From assembly GCA_002401185.1 (NCBI GenBank), contig NVSH01000066.1, positions 623-9,660 on the forward strand: DNA of 9,038 nt. The letters are read 5' to 3'. Within the stretch, counting starts at the first letter, position 1. Every line of letters starts with the position of its first letter. A model generated the notes under the pieces. That model did no database searches. It was not told the DNA's origin and was given only the letters and a program-made list of their open reading frames with translations. The stretch is from Gammaproteobacteria bacterium (lineage in GTDB: Bacteria > Pseudomonadota > Gammaproteobacteria > SZUA-229). Below, piece after piece: positions 6,101 through 9,038 of this stretch. The position numbers and the translations under genes were made by a program.

Positions 6101-7915
6101 ATTGTCTATCAGGTACAGGCTGACGCTGGTTTAGGTGCCGGTTTGACCCTGACCAATCGGGCGCAGGTTCAGTTCTATTATTCATTTGATGATGATGGTG
6201 TACCGGCAGTCGGAGCCGCAACAGGCGTGCGTGAAATTTATGTACCCATAGGTTTTGCCGAAGCTATATTAACCACCACGTTGCCTAATGCATTATTGAA
6301 AATCAATCCTGTTGACACCGATGTTTCGATAGGTGAAACCTTCACTTATCGTATAACTGTGCCCAGTGTGATACAGCCAACGGCTCTCTATGATGTGAGA
6401 ATTCTGGACGACCTTAATTTGGCCGCCGCCGATCTGTTGTTTGTGAGTGTTGCAAAAATTACGGGCAGTCAGCCATGGACGCCAGCTAACACGGGTGTGG
6501 TAGCGAATAACCTTATTATTAACGACGCTGCTATCGGTATCGACATTCCTGCAAACGAACAGGCGGTTATCGATGTAACGGTTACGCTGCGTGATACTGT
6601 CACCAATATTAATGCCTTGCTGTTTACTAACACGGCATCGTATACCTTTAACCAAATTGATAACAACAATGCTACGCAATCACTTGGGCTAGGCAATATC
6701 ACAGCGAATTTGACCGTGGTGGAACCCGACCTGACACTGGATAAACGTGGCCCAGCCGGCACGGTTAATTTTGCCACGCCGATTCCTTATACCGTTGTCG
6801 TCGAAAATATCGGTACCGGTCCGGCGTTTGATAGCACCATCGTCGATCAGTTACCGGATGCACCTGATAATCCACCATTAACCGGTGGTACCTGTGATGC
6901 TGCGCCAGCAAATTTCGACGCGCGTATCACCACCGCAGCAGATGAAGTTACCGTAGTAAGAGCTTTGGTACTGAACACCGATTACACGGCAACGCATACC
7001 GCCGCACCTACCTGTGAATTAGTCATAACAACATTAACCGATGCAGCACGTGTCGAAGCCGGTGAAAAATTAATTATTGATTATGATGTTTCGCTGGACC
7101 CCGCCAGTCAGTCAGGCGCGTCTTTAACCAATATCGCGGGTGTTACTCAATGGTTTAGTCTCGATACCGCAGGTGCAGGTGCGACCGGTGAGATCAGAGA
7201 ATATACCCGTGTCATCACCGATGGTACGACGGCATTAGTCGATCACGAAGATGCCTTTACCGTTATCGTTGATGCCCCCGTTCTTGATGTAATGAAAACG
7301 GTGGTGAATGTAACCACCAGTCAGAGCCCCGGCGTTGATGCTTCGCCGAGTGATATTTTGCGCTATACCATTGTGGTGAATAATGGCGGTGTTGTTGATG
7401 CTGCCGGCGTTACTGTCAGCGATGTAATACCCGCTAATGCCAGTTATATTGCAGACAGTGTTACCTTGAATGGCATTGTTGTTGGCGCACCTGATGCGGG
7501 TGTTTCACCGCTAATCGCTGGCATAGATATCAGTTCTTCAAATCTGACGCCACCATTGCCAACCGCGGGTAATGGCATTATTTCTGTAGGTGAGAGCGCA
7601 ACCATTACCTTTGACGTATTGCTAGATGCAGTTATTACCAGTGGTACGCAAATACTGAACACAGCAGTAGTTAATTCACCATCGACCGGTGCACTGCCCA
7701 GTGATGACCCGAACATAAACGGCAATGATGATCCAAATATTATCGGTGATGAAGACCCGACGGCCACCTTGATTACCTCAGCACCAACATTTTTAATACA
7801 AAAAACTTCACAGGATATAACCGGCGATATCACTGTGCTGGTCGCGGGTGACACTTTGCGTTACACGCTGACAGTGAAAATATCGGTCAGGAAGATGCCG
7901 TTAACAGTTTGTTGA
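2..7915 (+). CDS. Giant DUF11-type Ig-like repeat surface protein, 5' partial, apparently truncated by frameshift
   Basis: This frame is open from the first complete codon at base 2 to a TGA at 7913-7915 (2,637 residues). A GTG at 29 can serve as a formal start, but the codons before it are in frame, resemble the protein, and show no ribosome binding site, so the real start lies upstream. The product is about 15 tandem beta-rich domains of 140-200 residues with the DUF11/TIGR01451 grammar: an entry strand with Lys, a G-[DE]-x-x-x-Y strand, a V-x-D-x-L-P strand, and a closing L-T-N-x-A-x-V strand. No signal peptide, transmembrane segment, sortase motif or enzyme domain is present in this part. 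The protein is acidic, very poor in Lys, and has 12 Cys, always two per domain. DUF11 repeats are known in long surface proteins and in chlamydial OmcB; an adhesin or stalk role is inferred. The last 13 codons (7877-7915) do not fit the repeat and are out of frame. Confidence 0.95.
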   Translation, partial: ELFDGTELVVPTPDIVTINNTTNNYTLDAIRTRVLGFNLTKSLVGLCAEDTNVPVSGDSNLIIGEDCTYHIDAGGWFGFLTPGFTLIEVLDVVVTDDLPDGQGYVQHSFTNDPAITSPIVINGGAGSIPVEDRDITWAFNPSPGPGIQVKDQFFRVDIATRLLNDPVDSSAAPNVHAANTFDIGKASFIAVFDTASFNVNETAGIPGYPDESVRRVDLVVTEPNITVVKEVCNETLYTPGTGCTNFTTLADDGDTDDSYIYRITLSNEASSGGVPRAPAYNVISTDTLDASDLMSIVDFSNDGLDNDGDGLIDDADGNGEGAISENVANGTTPAIITVSNTHSLPLQRVDPGDSVVFYYRVDPDQIIAPLQTLTNDVVMTYDSLAGDSGNQLTEQRLNSDPAGARVYTTAVAQANVQMIPLVAQPKAIIAVSNSGLGGAPQDVVIGEEIRYELTTQLPVANLRNFVIRDRLPVGQVCVENGPDVDLGAGGPHAAAGFNPGGIITPVCSPLGDEMVWNFNNQELTMSPGITRFDFIIDFVARVQNVATNQEGVVMTNGGGALAGGTDVTATYENEAAATITLEFASVDIVVREPVIVLTKSFAPVINSDANDILTVTVTATNNGTAAAYNLQILDNLLTSDLTYINDSMAGADAPDDDGVVADDKQPTFSWLPANPDYEITPTSVKTFTFQVRVDTTVQPLETLDNIIEGKWDSLPGQSTALNASGLIGANGSATGLRNGVLPNAGDALNDYETTATASTSVLPLTLNKNDLNPALVSTIGAHKNFEIVIALPEGTTNNLVVTDDLIFSGLSYALSRNASFDVSYTFTDIVSINGAAPVEAVFTGQGLATLPADNDTGTIEWNIGTVVTAEENDTAVNVINPTITINYFARVNNDVNTDDGDTLQNSATVTYDHGETAAIETLNDTTAVQTVVEPLLVFNPVISINNLTSPGILPDSGDILEYQITLENTGTSEAFDVNVLSTLPAQLLFDTALPVPTALIGGIAVPGFTTLPAASPAGPLIWGRANADNTLDIPAGDSLVLTYRAVVQNVTEPNTDLDTLITVDWTSLDDVDLSAPFERTGAGCPVTVAPNDYCLGPQLAQIITIDNNSIVKSIILDTYNTGLSTAIDSIVRVGDTVTYRLQVAIQEGTTRSVSVVDTMPTGMTFVDMLSINGDTTANYDPPGAGAGSNFSYASLSAGSFPVAGNTGVITWIFGDVSNDAAGDATTDIIVIEYRARVTENAGIAQQPTTTLTNSTDLNYIDGNGVASNAGATPRLRDTSDLTVLQPVMDVLTKLDRDGTPLSGDTINVATDTMNFRLHSCNTTGLAPSYGLLITDNLPTQLDETSLVGPVNGALTPDVLINGVLATEGAANDYVYTPAAVRGGDMVFFFNTPIDPGECVDIEFDIGFYTDFPANQSWSNTVTVNEYYSLPPTAAQLYPAIGPVLFNMNNMIGAFPPPEKIMTQPLPAAPEATIGDEIIYQITVPSTPVGAVMFDVTITDTLDDSLLYLSASDIGPNAFALTDNTVLPGAVNLVIPQILAGQQAIIELRVRVDNNVDANAGVAFSNAASYTFANAPAGVPINGGSDNTASTLTLIEPTVAVAKAVANVTSPGIAPDAGDVLRYTITLTAAGGAALGDLFSDAFDISLADTLSLGLLYNANLSVDGVGNTINAPVIAGDGIVIPQTLNWSLTDGNADIDISEGTVVTVNYDVLVLDGVLANQNLTNAVNIQWHSRDGPDVNQRDGTGVPAVNDYFNVVPATTSLVTPDNTVVVKSRLTDTFGGADNIVRIGDVVDYEVRITMQESTHPGFTVQDNLPQGMVFEETVSINGVAAPFANVAPFTHLNIAAPVVAGDPILGPTTVTWSAGDVINAGDNLANNDFVIVYRARVLNLVHPQVNNIALNNTVNVDYTTATGAAPTKTDNEVLDLQQPDLSITKVATPAGGDAVIDAGEVVTYTVEITNNGTAPAYDAELLDTIPLGLRSPAVTMVSTQLLVAGTVLPNIAPVYNPITGSANWNFDSGVANQYNIPAGDTLQIVYQVQADAGLGAGLTLTNRAQVQFYYSFDDDGVPAVGAATGVREIYVPIGFAEAILTTTLPNALLKINPVDTDVSIGETFTYRITVPSVIQPTALYDVRILDDLNLAAADLLFVSVAKITGSQPWTPANTGVVANNLIINDAAIGIDIPANEQAVIDVTVTLRDTVTNINALLFTNTASYTFNQIDNNNATQSLGLGNITANLTVVEPDLTLDKRGPAGTVNFATPIPYTVVVENIGTGPAFDSTIVDQLPDAPDNPPLTGGTCDAAPANFDARITTAADEVTVVRALVLNTDYTATHTAAPTCELVITTLTDAARVEAGEKLIIDYDVSLDPASQSGASLTNIAGVTQWFSLDTAGAGATGEIREYTRVITDGTTALVDHEDAFTVIVDAPVLDVMKTVVNVTTSQSPGVDASPSDILRYTIVVNNGGVVDAAGVTVSDVIPANASYIADSVTLNGIVVGAPDAGVSPLIAGIDISSSNLTPPLPTAGNGIISVGESATITFDVLLDAVITSGTQILNTAVVNSPSTGALPSDDPNINGNDDPNIIGDEDPTATLITSAPTFLIQKTSQDITGDITVLVAGDTLRYTLTVKISVRKMPLTVC
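107..1260 (+). repeat. Dyad 1: A-slot domain (107-664) and B-slot domain (665-1260)
   Basis: The A domain enters with LTKSLVG, has LIIGEDCTY, then VVVTDDLPDG, and ends around HAANTFDIGKASF. Its Cys codons are at 140 and 200. The B domain starts EPNITVVKEVC, has YNVISTDTLD in the middle and VDPGDSVVFYYRV, and closes with LTNDVVMTYDSLAG, the aromatic-x-Ser-Leu B hallmark. Its Cys codons are at 695 and 728. The B domain carries an Asp-rich insertion listed separately, which makes this the longest dyad. Domain edges are good to about 10 residues. Confidence 0.8.
914..958 (+). other. Asp/Asn/Gly calcium-type loop inserted in B domain of dyad 1
   Basis: The codons spell DNDGDGLIDDADGNG, with Asp/Asn at alternating positions and Gly at the turns. 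This is the D-x-D-G-D-G pattern of thrombospondin type-3 and EF-hand-like calcium loops. It is flanked by NDGL and EGAISE and lies between the V-x-D strand and the VDPGDS strand. It is the only such loop in the window. Calcium binding is inferred from the ligand spacing. Confidence 0.6.
1261..2290 (+). repeat. Dyad 2: A-slot domain (1261-1774) and B-slot domain (1775-2290)
   Basis: The A domain enters with VAQPKAIIAV, then VVIGEEIRYEL, NFVIRDRLPVGQ, and a closing VMTN...TDVTATYENE with a Gly-rich bulge between Asn and the strand. Its Cys codons are at 1430 and 1520. The B domain starts EPVIVLTKSFAP, has NDILTVTVTATNNGTAAAYN, LQILDNLL, and closes with LDNIIEGKWDSLPG followed by a long Gly/Asn-rich linker to NDYETTATA. 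An acidic loop, DAPDDDGVVADDK, sits mid-domain. There is no Cys in the B domain. Confidence 0.8.
2291..3310 (+). repeat. Dyad 3: A-slot domain (2291-2797) and aberrant B-slot domain (2798-3310)
   Basis: The A domain enters with LTLNKNDLN, has STIGAHKNFEIVIALPEGTT, LVVTDDLIFSG, VSINGAAP, and closes LQNSATVTYDHG. The B domain keeps the fold pattern (EPLLVF, SGDILEYQITLENTG, IPAGDSLVLTYRAV, ITVDWTSLDD, then ERTGAG and NDY). It is unusual in containing no Lys at all. It has Ser (2942) in place of the Asp before T-L-P, and Thr (3176) in place of the Asn of the last strand. Its two Cys codons, at 3251 and 3281, are only nine residues apart, in the terminal linker. Confidence 0.8.
3311..4360 (+). 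repeat. Dyad 4: A-slot domain (3311-3853) and B-slot domain (3854-4360)
   Basis: The A domain enters with NNSIVKSIILD, then VRVGDTVTYRLQVAIQEGTT, VSVVDTMPTGMTF, LSINGD, VITWIFGDV, VIEYRARV, and closes with LTNSTDLNYIDG; it is the clearest A-type copy. The B domain starts QPVMDVLTKLD, has NFRLHSCNTTG, LLITDNLPTQ, IDPGECVDIEF, and closes with WSNTVTVNEYYSLPP. Its Cys codons are at 3959 and 4193. The linker PAIGPVLFNMNNMIGAFPPP is Pro/Met-rich and unlike the other linkers. Confidence 0.8.
4361..5287 (+). repeat. Dyad 5: shortened A-slot (variant C) domain (4361-4783) and B-slot domain (4784-5287)
   Basis: The first domain is a shorter A-slot variant: PPPEKIMTQP, ATIGDEIIYQITVPS, VTITDTLDDSLLY, ILAGQQAIIELRVRVDNN, FSNAASYTFANA. 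It lacks the S-I-N-G hairpin of the other A domains. The B domain starts EPTVAVAKAVAN, has DAGDVLRYTITL, DISLADTLSLG, ISEGTVVTVNYDVLV, and closes with LTNAVNIQWHSRDG and a NDY tail. Neither domain has Cys. This is the shortest dyad, at about 927 bp. Confidence 0.8.
5288..6256 (+). repeat. Dyad 6: A-slot domain (5288-5782) and B-slot domain (5783-6256)
   Basis: The A domain enters with NTVVVKSRLTD, then VRIGDVVDYEVRITMQEST, FTVQDNLPQGMVF, VSINGVAAPF, VIVYRARV, and closes LNNTVNVDYTT. It is visibly the closest relative of the A domain of dyad 4. The B domain starts QPDLSITKVATPAGG, has IDAGEVVTYTVEITNNGTAP, AELLDTIPLG, IPAGDTLQIVYQV, and closes LTNRAQVQFYYSFDDDG. No Cys is present. The Lys, Asp and Asn signature is complete in both domains. 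Confidence 0.8.
6257..7273 (+). repeat. Dyad 7: A-slot (variant C) domain (6257-6721) and B-slot domain (6722-7273)
   Basis: The first domain (NALLKINPVD, VSIGETFTYRITVPS, VRILDDLNL, IPANEQAVIDVTVTL, FTNTASYTFNQ) matches the short A-slot variant of dyad 5, including the ITVPS strand and the ASYTF closing strand. The B domain starts EPDLTLDKRGPAG, has YTVVVENIGTGPAFD, STIVDQLPDAP, VEAGEKLIIDYDV, and closes LTNIAGVTQWFSLDTAG. Its Cys codons are at 6893 and 7013. It is the last domain carrying the B hallmark. Confidence 0.8.
7274..7780 (+). repeat. D-type domain 1 with Asp/Pro linker
   Basis: The array changes type here: APVLDVMKTVVNV, SDILRYTIVVNNGG, VTVSDVIPANASYIADSV, VSPLIAGIDISSSN, ISVGESATITFDVLLD, ILNTAVVNSPS. 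It closely matches the D domain at 8272-8751, sharing nearly the whole VSPLIAGIDISSS hairpin and the following PPLP-x-AG loop. The domain ends in an acidic linker, with SDDPNINGNDDPNI and GDEDPT at about 7697-7765, of the D-D-P type common between DUF11 domains. Confidence 0.85.
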
Positions 7916-8271
7916 GTGATCAGGTTCCAGCTAATACAACGTATGTCGCGAACAGTACGACTTTAAATGGTGTGGTGGTTGCTGATCCGCTTGCTGGTAT
8001 TTCAGCATTGGCTGCTGGCATGTTGATCAACGCACCGGAAAATATAACGGCGGGTTTCTTGCGTGCCGATACTAATGTTGCCGCAAACAATGTAGCGACC
8101 ATTACCTTTGACGTCGTGATAGATATTTCTGTTATTGACGGTACGGTAATCTCCAATCAAGGTTTCCTCGATGGTGATGGTGCCGGCAGTGGTGTGTTCC
8201 CGCAACAACCATCAGATGACCCTGGTACTGCAGCGGTTGATGATCCGACATTAGATATCGTCGGTAACGTG
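7781..8271 (+). repeat. D-type domain 2, interrupted by the frame disruption
   Basis: The first third (APTFLIQKTSQD, VAGDTLRYTLTV) is in the upstream frame. The remainder (ENIGQED, LLSDQVPANTTYVANSTTL, VATITFDVVIDISV, ISNQGFLDGDG) is in the -1 frame. Joining the two at about 7876 gives a domain of normal length and order. Its middle hairpin (ISALAAGMLINAPENI) has diverged from the VSPLIAGIDISSS form of its neighbours. The linker PSDDPGTAAVDDPT follows. Confidence 0.85.
7874..7881 (+). other. Probable one-base deletion / frame disruption
   Basis: Codons ACA-GTG at 7871-7876 are followed by a run of four A. The expected protein (TV-E/K-NIG) needs one more base: an extra G gives GTG GAA AAT, and an extra A gives GTG AAA AAT. 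A close paralogous segment at about 6797-6812 in dyad 7 reads GTC GAA AAT ATC GGT, intact. Only the interval 7852-7915 is open in both frames, so the shift must lie there, and homology places it within about three codons of 7876. Confidence 0.85.
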
Positions 8272-9038
8272 CCGGTCATTGATGTTTTGAAAACCGTTGC
8301 CATACAAATTGATAACGGCAGTGTCGGTGTGGTTGATCCGGGTGATACCTTGCGTTACACCATCACCAGTACCAATATCGGTGCGATACCTGCGACAGGT
8401 GTGCAACTGAGTGATGCCGTTCCAGCAAACACCACGTATGTCGCTAACACTACCACCTTAGATGGACTGGCCATTGCTGACCCGGCACTTAATGTATCGC
8501 CGTTGATTGCTGGTATCGATATCAGTTCGAGTGACCTTCCGCCGCCATTGCCATTGGCCGGTGCTGGCACCTTAAGCGCAGGCCAGTCTGCGGTTGTGGT
8601 GTTTGATGTATTAGTCGATGGTGGCGTACTGCCGGGCACCATCATCAGTAATCAGGGTTTTGTCAGTAGTAATGAATTACCTGTTGAACCGTCGGATGCC
8701 GATGGTAACGATGCCAACGGTGATCAACCAACGGATATTGTGGTTGGCAATGTTCAACAACTAGCAATCACCAAACAGGTACTGGTTGTCGGTGGTGGTG
8801 TGGCGCAAGCGGGCGGCCAACTTGAATATGTATTGCGCGTAACCAACATCGGTAGCATCGCGGCCAATAATGTCATCTTCACCGATGATCTGGATTTCCC
8901 CGTGGCCGGACAGATGACCTTTGTTGCTGGCTCAGGTCGATTAGACGGGCTGGTTACCGGTGTTAGTCTAGTGGGTTCGACAGTGACGGCGGATTACTCG
9001 ACCACATACGGCAACCTGCCGCCAGCAGCTACTACTGA
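7876..9038 (+). CDS. Continuation of the giant repeat protein in the -1 frame, 3' partial
   Basis: From about 7876 the frame beginning at position 1 mod 3 reads without a stop to the window edge (last full codon 9034-9036, about 387 residues). It resumes the repeat where the upstream frame loses it: LRYTLTV in the first frame is followed here by ENIGQEDAVNSLLSDQVPAN, the expected DUF11 continuation. It holds the rest of the second D domain, one full D domain (about 8272-8751) and the start of a fourth (8752 onward). This frame has a TGA at 7849-7851, so it cannot extend upstream by itself. The first internal GTG/ATG codons have no recognisable ribosome binding site, so independent translation is unlikely. 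It has no Cys and carries the same Lys, Asp and Asn signature as the upstream domains. It is best read as the same gene with one base missing; a recent pseudogenising deletion is the alternative. Confidence 0.9.
8272..8751 (+). repeat. D-type domain 3
   Basis: The strands read VIDVLKTVAIQ, VDPGDTLRYTITSTNIG, VQLSDAVPANTTYVANTTTL, VSPLIAGIDISSSD, LSAGQSAVVVFDVLVD, ISNQGFVSSNELP, followed by a linker with PSDADGNDANGDQPT. It shares the VPANTTYVAN block with D domain 2 and the hairpin with D domain 1. Synonymous codons differ widely between the copies, so these are old duplicates kept by protein-level selection. Confidence 0.85.
8752..9038 (+). repeat. D-type domain 4, cut by window end
   Basis: The domain starts QQLAITKQVLVV, then AGGQLEYVLRVTNIGSIAANN, VIFTDDLDFPVAG, MTFVAGSGRLDG, and stops in a loop at the window edge. 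The entry Lys and mid-strand Asp are present; the closing Asn would lie beyond the edge. There is no stop codon, so the array continues. Confidence 0.8.

Noticed and set aside
6293..6679. 128-codon minus-strand open frame, with an overlapping one at 6469-6777
   Set aside because: Two overlapping antisense frames both opposite a well-supported domain; similar shadows recur opposite other domains at the same phase.
7444..7854. 136-codon minus-strand open frame
   Set aside because: It is antisense to D-type domain 1, has low-complexity Ser/Val/Pro-rich content, no family resemblance and no ribosome binding site. It is a shadow of the repeat codon pattern.
7871..7885. Programmed -1 frameshift site as a called feature
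   Set aside because: No canonical slippery heptamer is in register and no stimulatory structure is obvious; a one-base indel next to the four-A run is simpler.
7877..7915. Genuine C-terminus of the first frame (ending in PLTVC)
   Set aside because: These 13 codons break the domain pattern in mid-strand and introduce the only unpaired Cys. The -1 frame restores the domain.
7274..8751. Recent tandem duplication of D domains at the DNA level
   Set aside because: Matching protein blocks use different synonymous codons throughout, so the duplication is old. The array is a protein repeat, not a DNA tandem repeat or CRISPR.

Overview
The window lies entirely inside one enormous plus-strand gene for a modular, extracellular-type repeat protein. 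It enters at base 2 already open and is still open at base 9038, so neither the true start, nor a signal peptide, nor the C-terminal anchor or secretion signal is visible. About 3,010 codons can be read. The sequence is consecutive Ig-like beta-sandwich modules of the DUF11 / TIGR01451 'conserved repeat' type, related to the modules of proteins annotated as isopeptide-forming fimbrial or surface proteins. No other gene, RNA, mobile element, CRISPR array, promoter or terminator can be supported, and no stretch is non-coding.

Layout: bases 2-106 are the end of a module that starts upstream. Bases 107-7273 are seven two-domain units (dyads) of about 0.93-1.16 kb. In each dyad an 'A-slot' domain (marked by an IGD/IGE-x-x-x-Y entry motif) is followed by a 'B-slot' domain (marked by an aromatic-x-Ser-Leu/Arg/Phe motif after its last strand). 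From 7274 to the end the alternation stops, and four domains of a third, more uniform type (D) follow with a period near 490 bp, joined by Asp/Pro-rich linkers. A single-base frame disruption at about 7874-7881, inside the second D domain, ends the first frame at a TGA (7913-7915). The homologous sequence continues without interruption in the -1 frame to the window end. I read this as a one-base deletion (sequencing error or recent mutation), not as two genes.

Two residue patterns stand out. First, a Lys (first strand), Asp (middle strand) and Asn (last strand) recur at equivalent places in 16 of the 17 domains complete enough to score. The one exception, the B domain at 2798-3310, has lost all three together. 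This co-loss is what a Lys-Asp-Asn intramolecular isopeptide triad would predict. Second, there are only twelve cysteines, and they occur as exactly two in each of six domains and none elsewhere, which suggests intradomain disulfides and an oxidising, extracytoplasmic location.

Organism: base composition is near balanced, codon use is ordinary bacterial, and the protein is acidic and Lys-poor. This fits a free-living, perhaps aquatic, Gram-negative bacterium such as a gammaproteobacterium, but the assignment is an impression only because there is no marker gene. The likely role is a long stalk-like surface adhesin or matrix protein; this is inferred from architecture, and no ligand-binding or catalytic domain is visible.
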